From positions 1 through 26,271 of IMG/VR virus record IMGVR_UViG_3300048033_000677: DNA of 26,271 nucleotides; one strand, written 5' to 3'. Source of the DNA: a virus. This document shows, piece after piece, positions 6,717 through 14,098 of the stretch. The translations under genes were made by a program, and so were the position numbers. Under the pieces are notes generated by a model, which was not told where the DNA came from, ran no database searches, and was given only the letters and a program-made list of their open reading frames with translations. Numbering within the stretch: position 1 is the stretch's first letter; each line of letters opens with the position of its first letter.

Positions 6717-8110
6717 TTCCAGAAATCTTTAATCCAATCATGCTTCTCCATTGCCTCTGTAATTAAGTTATCTGCATTTGAGAAGTGGACCATTTTAATC
6801 GATTCTGCAAAGTCTCCACCCATATAGTATGGCTCGCGTTTATTAACATCTTCGTTCCAATTCTTTTGAATCTTTAACCAATCATCTTCTTGCCATTTAG
6901 CAAACCATTTCATTGGTAACCATTCACGGTCAAGCTCTACATGCATGTCAATAAAGTTCTGTTCGCCATTAACTGGTCCTGTTGCTAATCCATTCTTAAC
7001 ATAGTAATTTTGCCAATGATCAGGGTTCTTACTAAATGTCATCCATAGTCTATGCGTATCTCCCATATAATACATCTGAAAGCCACCATTAATTTTACAT
7101 AAGTGTCTTAGATTAGACCACCATCTTTCAAAACAACCAAAAGTTTTCTCTGGTAAATCATAATCAAGTATATCATCGATATTACCTGTAATAATCCAGT
7201 CGATATCAAGTATAATACATTTTTCGCCAGTAGGTATATTAGCAAAATTTATTTTATGAAACTTAACTTTATGCCACTGTAAAGAAAACTCTGAAGGATC
7301 TTCTAACGGTACTACAACAATATCTTCATCTAATCCTGTAGAATCTTCAGTGTAACAATACAACGTGAATGGCGTTGTACTATTTTTCTTAATAGAACGA
7401 TATAAGTTATTTACGTACTCAGAACCATACTTAGTTCCCACTTTAAGAGTTAGTATATGAATCATTTTAGGTTTTACGCCTCCGTCATAAGAGCCAAATG
7501 CCCAATATTTTTCTTGACACCATTTACATTTTCTACACGGAATAGAATGTGATTCTGATGTACATGAAACTGTTAAATTATAATATTCTCCCATTAAATC
7601 AAATTTTTTATAGTGATAAGCAAAAAAACGTTTATCTACGTTTACATACGGCCGATACGTTAGCATCTGATCTTTTATAAGAGATTCTTTATTTCTAAAG
7701 CCTTTAATAAATTTTGGCCCGCGCTGAATAGAATTAATAACAATTGAATCGTTTCCTCCTGCAATATCAGCAATTTTTTGTAATATAGGTCCTTTGTTTT
7801 TATTTGTTGTTTCTGCTTTAAGCTTCCATAACTTAATTTTTACTCCGGCAAACTTACTTTCAACATATTTAATAAGTAAAGGAACTTTAGTTCCAGTATC
7901 CTCAAATCCATATGAAGTATTTTGCACGTAAATACAATTTAATATTTCATTAGTTCTCTTTTTATCATATAGGCATTTAGCCATAATATAAAGAGTTAAA
8001 GCGCTGTCAGTTCCACCTGATAAATGCATATAGTGATTAGTTTGTTTAGTAGTATTAAAGTATGTTTCAAACCAATCTACAGTATTTCCGCTATCATCTG
8101 TTAAAACCAT
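6713..8110 (-). CDS. fusion: PP-loop ATPase (QueC-like zinc motif) + GT-A-like glycosyltransferase
   Basis: The frame opens at TTG 8128. ATG 8110 (465 aa) is preferred, with AAGAG about seven bases upstream. Residues 1-213 form a PP-loop ATPase. SGGTDSAL near 31-38 binds ATP pyrophosphate, and C183-x8-C192-x2-C195-x2-C198 followed by WAFGSYDGGVK resembles the zinc site of QueC-type enzymes. From residue 216 (Met) a second domain starts as if it were a free protein (MIHILTLKVGTKYG), with CYTED and ILDIDWI, a DxD-type sugar-nucleotide and metal motif at 302-304. Each half has a clear separate relative in this window: the PP-loop gene at 9313-10020 and the plus-strand glycosyltransferase at 12761-13492. 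The start overlaps the SGNH hydrolase gene by 17 bases. Function is unknown. A PP-loop enzyme activates a carboxylate or carbonyl by adenylation, so the fusion suggests coupled activation and sugar transfer. Confidence 0.8.
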   Translation of the reverse strand: MVLTDDSGNTVDWFETYFNTTKQTNHYMHLSGGTDSALTLYIMAKCLYDKKRTNEILNCIYVQNTSYGFEDTGTKVPLLIKYVESKFAGVKIKLWKLKAETTNKNKGPILQKIADIAGGNDSIVINSIQRGPKFIKGFRNKESLIKDQMLTYRPYVNVDKRFFAYHYKKFDLMGEYYNLTVSCTSESHSIPCRKCKWCQEKYWAFGSYDGGVKPKMIHILTLKVGTKYGSEYVNNLYRSIKKNSTTPFTLYCYTEDSTGLDEDIVVVPLEDPSEFSLQWHKVKFHKINFANIPTGEKCIILDIDWIITGNIDDILDYDLPEKTFGCFERWWSNLRHLCKINGGFQMYYMGDTHRLWMTFSKNPDHWQNYYVKNGLATGPVNGEQNFIDMHVELDREWLPMKWFAKWQEDDWLKIQKNWNEDVNKREPYYMGGDFAESIKMVHFSNADNLITEAMEKHDWIKDFWN

Positions 8111-8828
8111 TGTACATCTCTTTTGCAATCATACTGTGACCTTTAAAGTTAGGATGAAGATCAAATATTGTGTCGCTGTACTTATGAAATCCAATACAAT
8201 ACTCAGACTTACCAACTTCTTTCATATATTTAGATGTAAACTTCCACCATATACTATTTTTATCATGATTAATTGCTAGATCACTTGGATCTAAAGAAAA
8301 CCTACATATATATTTTTTGTCTATTGTTTTTAGTAACTCATGCTTCTCAAGGTAAGTCTTTATTTCCTGTCGTTCCGTATTTTTTTCATAAAACCATAAT
8401 GGTTTAACAAGCTGTGTAATAACTAATTTTATACCTTTATTTTCACACAAATCTATTATAGCACGAATCCAACCTATTGTACAATCGATATAGTACTTAG
8501 AATTAAAATATGCATTATATACATCTAATAGTTTTTCTGAATGTTTAATAGATTTTTTCATAGTTTTAGTTGCTGAGTTCCATTCAGTATATTTAGACTT
8601 TGCTCCAAGTTCTAGCCTGTCCCAGTTAGATAAGCCAATAACAACATGCGTAATATCTGGGTTTAAAGATATCCCATATACAAAATTGCGGAATATAAAT
8701 TCATTACTCATTCCTTCTCGAGCGAGATTAAGTAAAGGCATTCCCATATTAAAAGATAGTATTTCTGGCCAAGGTCTATCATCATCCCAACGCTTTGCCG
8801 TAAAGCTATCTCCAACTGTTAATAACAT
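8094..8828 (-). CDS. SGNH/GDSL-type hydrolase
   Basis: The 244-aa protein begins MLLTVGDSFTAKRW. GDSF at 6-9 is block I with the nucleophile Ser8, Gly39 in AREGMSNE fits block II, GLSN at 65-68 fits block III (GxxN), and DLHPNFKGH at 223-231 is a block V-like catalytic Asp/His pair, here spaced D-x-H. The family hydrolyses or transfers esters, often O-acetyl groups on glycans. No signal peptide is present, so it acts in the cytoplasm or on nascent material. The start codon overlaps the stop of a 32-codon gene as TAATG, and its end overlaps the fusion gene by 17 bases. With glycosyltransferases on the same strand, deacylation or acylation of a sugar is the natural guess; the substrate is not shown. 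Confidence 0.75.
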   Translation of the reverse strand: MLLTVGDSFTAKRWDDDRPWPEILSFNMGMPLLNLAREGMSNEFIFRNFVYGISLNPDITHVVIGLSNWDRLELGAKSKYTEWNSATKTMKKSIKHSEKLLDVYNAYFNSKYYIDCTIGWIRAIIDLCENKGIKLVITQLVKPLWFYEKNTERQEIKTYLEKHELLKTIDKKYICRFSLDPSDLAINHDKNSIWWKFTSKYMKEVGKSEYCIGFHKYSDTIFDLHPNFKGHSMIAKEMYNGFNR

Positions 8829-8926
8829 TAATCATCATCCTCATAAATAAATTCATCACTAATATTTTTAAACTTTATATAATACCAGGTTTTAATCCTG
8901 TAGTACAATGTCTTTAAGGCGCTCAT
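8828..8926 (-). CDS. 32-aa micro-protein gene between an unknown gene and the SGNH hydrolase
   Basis: ATG 8926 lies inside the 3' end of the 146-aa unknown gene in another frame, with AAGGGA about six bases upstream. The frame stays open for 32 codons and its TAA overlaps the ATG of the SGNH hydrolase as TAATG. The product has a Tyr/Lys/Trp-rich middle (YYRIKTWYYIKFKN) and an acidic tail (DEFIYEDDD). The exact fit between neighbours, with both junctions of the type used elsewhere in this operon and a good ribosome site, is the main reason to call it real. There is no signal peptide. The middle could be a short amphipathic or membrane-associating helix. No family is recognised. It could be a small accessory subunit, a peptide substrate of the neighbouring enzymes, or a coupling leader for the hydrolase. 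Confidence 0.55.
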   Translation of the reverse strand: MSALKTLYYRIKTWYYIKFKNISDEFIYEDDD

Positions 8927-9332
8927 CGATATCCCTTTCGTCATAACCACAAAAAAACCAGCCGTTATCAGGTTTTTCTAATCTACAATTAGTTGTACAT
9001 TTTGATATAGCTTTAATTATAGCAATATTAGTTTCTATTAAGTACGGAAAATTTGCATAATGTGCAAAGTATTCTCTATAAAATTGTTTTGACATATAAG
9101 TTTCCCATTCTTTATAATGGTATTTTTTTATATTTTCACTGTAAAAAATTGCACCGTGGCCATGATACTTACTTTTTTTTCTATTCTCATATACAGCGTA
9201 CGCTATGATATTTGATCCATACATCATCTCAACAGCATCGAACGGCATTAACTCTATAGTTAAATCACTTATAGTATTTTCAGTTACATACCTAAGTATC
9301 TCTATGTTTGTTTTATTTAACTCCACCGTCAT
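8892..9332 (-). CDS. unknown protein, 146 aa
   Basis: The open frame runs upstream to 9449, but ATG 9332 is the likely start. It overlaps the PP-loop gene by only 20 bases and has GGA upstream, whereas the longer version would run 137 bases over the PP-loop coding end in another frame. The protein starts MTVELNKTNIEILRYV, has a predicted mixed alpha/beta character, and has a Tyr/His-rich middle (KYHGHGAIFY, KKYHYKEWETY). A late cluster of cysteines (SKCTTNC at residues 116-122 and WFFCGYDERD about 12 residues on) might bind metal. I recognise no family. It lies in a coupled run between the PP-loop ATPase and the 32-codon gene, so a role in the same pathway is likely, perhaps as an acyl- or amino-group-handling partner, but this is a guess. 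Confidence 0.7.
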   Translation of the reverse strand: MTVELNKTNIEILRYVTENTISDLTIELMPFDAVEMMYGSNIIAYAVYENRKKSKYHGHGAIFYSENIKKYHYKEWETYMSKQFYREYFAHYANFPYLIETNIAIIKAISKCTTNCRLEKPDNGWFFCGYDERDIDERLKDIVLQD

Positions 9333-10020
9333 ACATTCCAAATGCCCATTTTTTTTCTCTACACCACCAACATTCTTTACAGGGCTTTGTAAAGTAATCA
9401 GTCTTTTCTGCATATTCGACACATGATGCTGTAAGTGGGAATAACTCATCCATAAGATTAAACCTATGATACATATCTGCTACAAATCTTTTATCTACAA
9501 ATTCAAATGGACAATAGAAAGGTTTACCATGGTGTTCATGATATGGCTCTCGGTCGTTGCCGTGTTTATCTCTACGTTCTTCTCGCTTATACAATAGGTT
9601 ATAAGCTTCTGCTTCTTCTTTATCTGGATTTGCTGTACGGCCGTGGAACAATACATCAATCTTGCCTTCATCTCTTAATCTATTCTCATGTGCAGCATGA
9701 TGGTTTACTTTGTCTTTTTCATGCTCTTTATCATAATAGTCAAAGTAATGTTCGCCGAAATTTACATTAGGAAACATTTCTCGAAATAAGTCAGCTATTT
9801 CCCTTGCATTCCATTCGTTTGTTGGTCTAGCATTATGCACGCCAGTAATAAAATTGACTTGTGCATTAGACTCGCGCTCTGTTAATTCTTTGCATACCAT
9901 AAATGTAACCAATGAAGAATCAGCACCACCCGACAAGTTAATGCCAATCTTTTTAAATTCGTTTAATCTTGGATAAGGATCCCAAAAATCAACAGTGCCA
10001 TATTTAGATTCATATATCAT
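9313..10020 (-). CDS. stand-alone PP-loop ATPase with QueC-like cysteine motif
   Basis: The frame opens at GTG 10029. ATG 10020 is preferred, with AGGTGG six bases upstream and a TAATG overlap with the preceding gene, giving 235 aa. SGGADSSL near residues 31-38 is the PP-loop. The C-terminus carries C-x13-C-x2-C-x2-C followed by WAFGMYDGGVK and then stops exactly where the paralogue at 6713-8110 continues into a glycosyltransferase. The two share TVD[WF], VDKRF.A..Y..F.LM.E...LT.SC and the terminal motif, so they are true paralogues, although the middle is divergent. Here the middle is unusually rich in His, Glu and Lys. QueC makes preQ0 by amide and nitrile formation, but no queD, queE or folE partner is seen here, so another ATP-dependent amidation, thiolation or ligation is as likely. 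Confidence 0.8.
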   Translation of the reverse strand: MIYESKYGTVDFWDPYPRLNEFKKIGINLSGGADSSLVTFMVCKELTERESNAQVNFITGVHNARPTNEWNAREIADLFREMFPNVNFGEHYFDYYDKEHEKDKVNHHAAHENRLRDEGKIDVLFHGRTANPDKEEAEAYNLLYKREERRDKHGNDREPYHEHHGKPFYCPFEFVDKRFVADMYHRFNLMDELFPLTASCVEYAEKTDYFTKPCKECWWCREKKWAFGMYDGGVK

Positions 10021-10763
10021 TAATTCCACCTAACAACATTATCATTTAATGTTGGCCGCAATTTCATCCTTCCATGTTTAGAATCTGGTCCATCATAACA
10101 ATTAATATCTTTATATCCTAAACCCATAAATTTAATAATTTTATCGTCATTGTGCCATATCCTATTAACATTGAAATCATTCATAATAAAACAGCCACAA
10201 AAGGAAGAGTCAACATTATATTTACGAGCTATAACTGCAATAGCGTAGGCCTGAGCCATAGCTCCCTGATGCGCCTTAAAATTCATACCCTTAAGTGATC
10301 CATTATTAGGATTAACTTCTTCTGGTTTTTGTTTTCCAAATGTATACGGATTAAACGTAAATTTTAAAAGATACGGAGCTAGCACTTGGGTATTAAATGT
10401 AATAGGCTCTTCAAAAATTGAAAAGCCATCTTTTTTAACTTTACCAGTTTTTATAGCTTCCTCAAATATCTCTAAATCATTATGTAAAAGTTCAATTCCA
10501 GGCTGGCCTTTTTTCCTATTATCGAACATACTTCTATAAGCAATGTGTTCTACTGTTTGTACGCACACATCACGTTTATCTTCAGCATACTCAGGTCCAT
10601 ATACATCAACTCTATGATGCCACAGATTAGCAAATATTGGAGTTACTTTTAAAGATTCTTCTAAGATAGTATTAATTAAATCTTTACTAGGAATATCATC
10701 TTGCTTATAATAGCATGTGCTATATCTATCTGATATGCTATTGTATAATTCGTCGTTATTCAT
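10020..10763 (-). CDS. nitroreductase-like flavoprotein
   Basis: The 247-aa protein begins with LYNSISDRYSTCYYKQ.D.IP, which fits the N-terminal SI..R.S.R.F....I pattern of the FMN-dependent nitroreductase fold. A central AHQGAMAQAYAIAVIARKYN resembles the dimer and FMN helix region where LA...GLG.C usually follows; here it reads VDSSFCGCFIMN. The usual Arg residues for FMN phosphate are not all obvious, so the assignment rests on overall pattern and is moderate. Family members reduce nitro or quinone groups, oxidise azolines in peptide natural products, or dehalogenate. ATG 10763 has AAAGGA seven bases upstream and overlaps the radical SAM stop by eight bases. The stop overlaps the PP-loop start as TAATG. 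It may act as an oxidase or reductase in the surrounding pathway. Confidence 0.55.
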   Translation of the reverse strand: MNNDELYNSISDRYSTCYYKQDDIPSKDLINTILEESLKVTPIFANLWHHRVDVYGPEYAEDKRDVCVQTVEHIAYRSMFDNRKKGQPGIELLHNDLEIFEEAIKTGKVKKDGFSIFEEPITFNTQVLAPYLLKFTFNPYTFGKQKPEEVNPNNGSLKGMNFKAHQGAMAQAYAIAVIARKYNVDSSFCGCFIMNDFNVNRIWHNDDKIIKFMGLGYKDINCYDGPDSKHGRMKLRPTLNDNVVRWN

Positions 10764-12162
10764 AATACTTTCCTTTAAAATGTGCAGACCATTCTGGGAA
10801 ATGATTTAAAATATTATCATTACGCAGTTTATCTCTTGCTTTAATTCTTACAATCATCTCTTCGTATAAAGACTGATCAAACTCTCGCTTCTCAAGGTAT
10901 TCAATCGCCTTTGTACATTTTTGAATCATCTTAAAGTCTTGTGCATATAATCTATCAAGATAAAAATCTCTTACGTCATCTGGCAGTGACTTGAGTGTAA
11001 ACCAACGAGGCCGGGTCACATTAAAATAGCTTGGCATAATACCAAATTCTTCACCTGCTTTCATTGCCTCGTCGACATATCCAATCGATATAGGATTGAG
11101 CGTCATCGCAAAACCGATGTCAACATTAGGCAGAGAATTAATTAACCTAATGTTTCTTTCTACCTCATCCCATTTTGATGGGAATCTAATATAATCATTT
11201 TTTGGCCCCCACAGTTCCATGGAACATTTGTAATGGACTCTTTCAAAGTGTGATAAAAGCTCTTTGATTTTTTCCATTTTAGGATATCCATAGTTGTTAC
11301 TAAATATGAATAACTTTTTATCCTTAGCCCAACCTTCTTCAACACAACGTTCAAGAATCTGAATGTTTTGTTTAATAAGAAATGTCTCGCCACCAATAAG
11401 TTGAATACGCTTTGTCTTTTTAATATTACGCCAAAACTCCTCTTCATCTATTGCATTATCTTCATAGCGAATAAGCGGAGGTGTGAACGGAACTGTTGAT
11501 CCAGATCTTTGCTCTGATCTTAATTTGATTTCATCGGGAGTATATTCACCTAGTGCAATCCATTCTTCGGCAACTGAGGATGAATCTTCAGCAGAACACA
11601 TAAGGCATTTAAGGTTACAATAGTTGCCCCATACTTTTATTTGTGCAGTATGAATCTTGTCTGGAATAGGGTATTCAGCTGCAGGATTATTTTTAACAAA
11701 CTCTACAAGTCGATCAAGCTCTGCCATTTCTTCTTTATCATTTTTCATATCATTGTTATATGCAATACGCGGTGTAGGAAACCCTAGGTACTCAGTTTCA
11801 ATGCAGCGATAACATGTTTTAATTGTGCGATCGCGTTCTTTATTTCCATTAGCCATCTCTTCTCTAAGGCCAGCAAGCTCAGGTTGATTCCATACACCGT
11901 CAATACCTATCTCAGCAATATGTTTTTTAACGTTCATAGATGTATTGCAACACGGATGAGCAAACCCGTAAGTAGGGATATACATATGGATAAACGGTTG
12001 AGAACAAAAGAATGGTCCGTCTCGTTTAATTACGTCATCTAACATTTTTCCAATGTCAGGCTTATCTGATTGTACAGGAGAAACAGCAGTAGCATGATCA
12101 TCGGGATCTTGCTTAAGCTCAATGCGATTAAGCTTAATATCTTTTTTACTTTTAATCTTCAT
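10756..12162 (-). CDS. twitch-type radical SAM protein
   Basis: In the 468-aa protein C182-x3-C186-x2-C189 (VWGNYCNLKCLMC) is the radical SAM cluster site, GGETFL at 257-262 is the GGEP-like SAM-binding motif, and SNNYGYP follows. Upstream of the core, C53, C71, C72, C117 and C120 (FFCSQPF, AHPCCN, CYRC) form an N-terminal auxiliary-cluster region of the SPASM/twitch kind. I recognise this architecture from proteins called twitch-domain radical SAM in marine T4-like phages (from memory). It is the longest of the three radical SAM enzymes of the window. It starts at ATG 12162, overlapping the methyltransferase-like gene by 11 bases, with AGGAAG upstream. The substrate is unknown. Confidence 0.85.
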   Translation of the reverse strand: MKIKSKKDIKLNRIELKQDPDDHATAVSPVQSDKPDIGKMLDDVIKRDGPFFCSQPFIHMYIPTYGFAHPCCNTSMNVKKHIAEIGIDGVWNQPELAGLREEMANGNKERDRTIKTCYRCIETEYLGFPTPRIAYNNDMKNDKEEMAELDRLVEFVKNNPAAEYPIPDKIHTAQIKVWGNYCNLKCLMCSAEDSSSVAEEWIALGEYTPDEIKLRSEQRSGSTVPFTPPLIRYEDNAIDEEEFWRNIKKTKRIQLIGGETFLIKQNIQILERCVEEGWAKDKKLFIFSNNYGYPKMEKIKELLSHFERVHYKCSMELWGPKNDYIRFPSKWDEVERNIRLINSLPNVDIGFAMTLNPISIGYVDEAMKAGEEFGIMPSYFNVTRPRWFTLKSLPDDVRDFYLDRLYAQDFKMIQKCTKAIEYLEKREFDQSLYEEMIVRIKARDKLRNDNILNHFPEWSAHFKGKYYE

Positions 12163-12748
12163 TACGTATTCTTCCTATTACCATAAACCTGTTATATTCA
12201 CCCATACTCTTAAAGTCTTTATACCATGTTTTAGAAAAATCGTATTGACTTTCTAGCTCATCTTCAGATTCTACACAATGAGTATGATCATCTACTTCAT
12301 AATAATCATTTGATTGTACTGCATAGATTGCGGATTTAATATTAAGCGGTTTCATATGTTCAGCTGAAGTATTTATTACAAGATTAGAACCACAGTCGTA
12401 TTCTATATCGGTGGCGTCTCCATGGATCCATTTTATTTTTGTATGATTTTTAAAGAGAATTTCCTTTGCAATATACAAAGCTTCTTCATCTTGTTCTATA
12501 AAATGTATTTGTTTATATCCGATTGCATTATCTAGCATTGGTATTAGTTGATTACCATACCAGCCACCAATAATATAGATTCTTTCTATATTAGGTTTAA
12601 GCATACCCTGATGTTGTATCTTAGCAAGACGCTTTACCAACCAATTCTTACAATAAATCTTTTTATAATCAAAAGAATTAACGATATCGACTGCACGATG
12701 TGGAAACTTTTTAATTGCCCGTTGTGTATGTTCATCCATTGTAAACAT
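12152..12748 (-). CDS. SAM-dependent methyltransferase-like protein
   Basis: The 198-aa protein has a Rossmann-like core. IYIIGGWYGNQLIPML (58-72) is a glycine-rich loop after a strand, IHFIEQDEEALYIAKE has an acidic residue (Glu85) at the end of strand 2, and WIHGDATDI carries Asp111. SNLVINTSAEHM follows as motif IV. This is the order seen in class I methyltransferases, but the loop is GGxxG and the protein lacks a clear substrate domain, so it could be a degenerate or non-methylating member. It begins at ATG 12748 with only a weak ribosome site, 12 bases from the divergent glycosyltransferase start. Its end overlaps the radical SAM gene, so the two are probably co-translated. The methyl acceptor is unknown. 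Confidence 0.6.
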   Translation of the reverse strand: MFTMDEHTQRAIKKFPHRAVDIVNSFDYKKIYCKNWLVKRLAKIQHQGMLKPNIERIYIIGGWYGNQLIPMLDNAIGYKQIHFIEQDEEALYIAKEILFKNHTKIKWIHGDATDIEYDCGSNLVINTSAEHMKPLNIKSAIYAVQSNDYYEVDDHTHCVESEDELESQYDFSKTWYKDFKSMGEYNRFMVIGRIRNED

Positions 12749-12760
12749 GATATATAACCC

Positions 12761-13492
12761 ATGATAAATGTTATATGCGTGAAATGGGGTACTAAGTACT
12801 CTGCCTCTGACGTTAATCGCTTAAAGCGTAACGTTGAGAAATACTTAACAATTCCACACAAGTTTATTTGCTATACCGAAGATCCTACAGATCTTAAGTG
12901 TGATACTATATCTATACCTCCAGATAATGACCTAGAAGTATGGTGGAATAAGCTAGCAATGTTTCAAAAAGACTTTGTTGAAGGGACTTGCCTGTTCTTT
13001 GATATTGATGTAGTTATCCAAAACAATATAGATCATATTAAAGATTATTTATCCGATAACTTAACAATGGTTCGTGCCTATTGGAAAGGAGACTTTGTTA
13101 CAGATGGGTCTTCATCAAAAGAAAAGGAACGATGGGACATGTACGTCAACTCATCATGTTTACTTTGGAAGGCCGGATCATTAGATTACATATGGGATTA
13201 TTTTGACGAGAATGCAGATTACTATATGATAAAATATAAAGGCATTGATCGTTTCTTATTTCATGAAGGATTTGATTTAGATTTTTTTCCACAAGGATTA
13301 ATATATTCTAGGCTTGCCGGAATATCTGAAGAAAACATTGGATATGCGCAGAAGGTAAAGAATGAAAAGAAAACAACTATGCTTCCTTATGACGAACTTG
13401 ATTTGTTTAATATCCCAGAAGCTTTAATATGCTTATTTAATGGTCCTACAGAAGATTGGATGTACGACAAATACCGGCATCATTGGGAATAA
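12761..13492 (+). CDS. GT-A-like glycosyltransferase, inverted in the minus-strand run
   Basis: The 243-aa protein begins MINVICVKWGTKY and carries CYTED (37-41) and LFFDIDVVIQNNID, with the DxD-type motif at 81-83. These match the C-terminal half of the fusion protein at 6713-8110 (VGTKYG, CYTED, LDIDWI..NID), so the two are paralogues. The C-terminal part (SCLLWKAG, FLFHEGFDLDFFPQG) fits the acceptor side of small nucleotide-sugar transferases. The gene lies on the plus strand among minus-strand genes. It is divergent from the methyltransferase-like gene with a 12-base gap, and its 3' end overlaps the oxygenase gene by 13 bases. No convincing promoter or strong ribosome site is visible, so how it is expressed is unclear. 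The sugar donor and acceptor are unknown. Confidence 0.75.
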   Translation: MINVICVKWGTKYSASDVNRLKRNVEKYLTIPHKFICYTEDPTDLKCDTISIPPDNDLEVWWNKLAMFQKDFVEGTCLFFDIDVVIQNNIDHIKDYLSDNLTMVRAYWKGDFVTDGSSSKEKERWDMYVNSSCLLWKAGSLDYIWDYFDENADYYMIKYKGIDRFLFHEGFDLDFFPQGLIYSRLAGISEENIGYAQKVKNEKKTTMLPYDELDLFNIPEALICLFNGPTEDWMYDKYRHHWE

Positions 13493-14097
13493 AGGTCTTC
13501 ACACATCATTTCCCACATATTTTTATCAGGTATAACAAACCCAAGGGTTAGTCTATCCTCATGTGCCCTTGCGCAATGCCAATAGATATCATCTGGTTCA
13601 TCATTAGAACCATAGTATCCAACTTTAGCAGTCCAACCTGGAGAATCATAAAGAGTAACGATTTCTTTTGTTGCTGGATCTTGATACCTAAACCAACCAT
13701 CACCATTTTGAGTATAAGACAATAATATATTGTAACCTGGCACGTTGTGATTATTGTGCCATCCCATATAACCACCAGATGGATAATACATTTTTACTGC
13801 ATTAAATTTAGATCCAAAGAACATATTTAAATTTTTTGTTACATCAGTAATCATATCTCTAAATTCAAGGGGAGTTGATTTAATATCAGTTAGATCTACA
13901 CCATGTGCCTTTTCAGGATAGCCTATGTGTGTTTCTTTATTGATAGAATCTAGATATTCGTCTGATGTATAATATTCATTTTCATCAAGTTCACCATTAA
14001 GATTAATCAGTGAACGATCTTGTTTAAAGAACCAGTCAGAAAACGGTTCTACAATATCTAATACTTCTCTGTTCAATCCACCTTCAATAACTTTCAT
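13480..14097 (-). CDS. phage 2OG-Fe(II) oxygenase-like protein, with Asn at the usual acid position
   Basis: In the 205-aa protein the double-stranded beta-helix core is visible from YYPSGGYMGWHNNHNVPGYN (residues 104-123) through NILLSYTQNGDGWFRYQDP to WHCARAHEDRLTLGF (173-187). H114 and H174 are the likely iron histidines and R182 the 2-oxoglutarate arginine. Position 116, where most hydroxylases have Asp or Glu (HxD), reads Asn. The protein may therefore bind iron differently or be altered in chemistry, although I have a weak memory of similar H-x-N motifs in marine phage relatives. AAGGA sits about seven bases before ATG 14097, and the gene is almost continuous with the glycosyltransferase upstream. 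Possible roles are hydroxylation of a small molecule, protein or nucleobase; context favours the tailoring pathway. Confidence 0.72.
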   Translation of the reverse strand: MKVIEGGLNREVLDIVEPFSDWFFKQDRSLINLNGELDENEYYTSDEYLDSINKETHIGYPEKAHGVDLTDIKSTPLEFRDMITDVTKNLNMFFGSKFNAVKMYYPSGGYMGWHNNHNVPGYNILLSYTQNGDGWFRYQDPATKEIVTLYDSPGWTAKVGYYGSNDEPDDIYWHCARAHEDRLTLGFVIPDKNMWEMMCEDLYSQ

Positions 14098-14098
14098 A

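Noticed and set aside
7465-7483. Internal start (ATG 7465, GGAGG upstream) producing a free glycosyltransferase from the fusion gene
   Set aside because: The spacing of 13 bases is long and the GGAGG is part of the conserved Asp-Gly-Gly codons; it remains possible but is not supported enough to annotate.
6713-10020. A 7-deazaguanine (preQ0) DNA modification pathway
   Set aside because: The PP-loop proteins have a QueC-like Cys motif, but no QueD, QueE, FolE or transglycosylase partner was found here and the radical SAM proteins are not QueE-like.
11160-11447. 95-aa minus-strand frame inside the radical SAM gene
   Set aside because: It overlaps a conserved enzyme frame completely and encodes no recognisable sequence.
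12664-12669. TATAAT as a promoter for the inverted glycosyltransferase
   Set aside because: No -35-like hexamer lies at a workable distance upstream.
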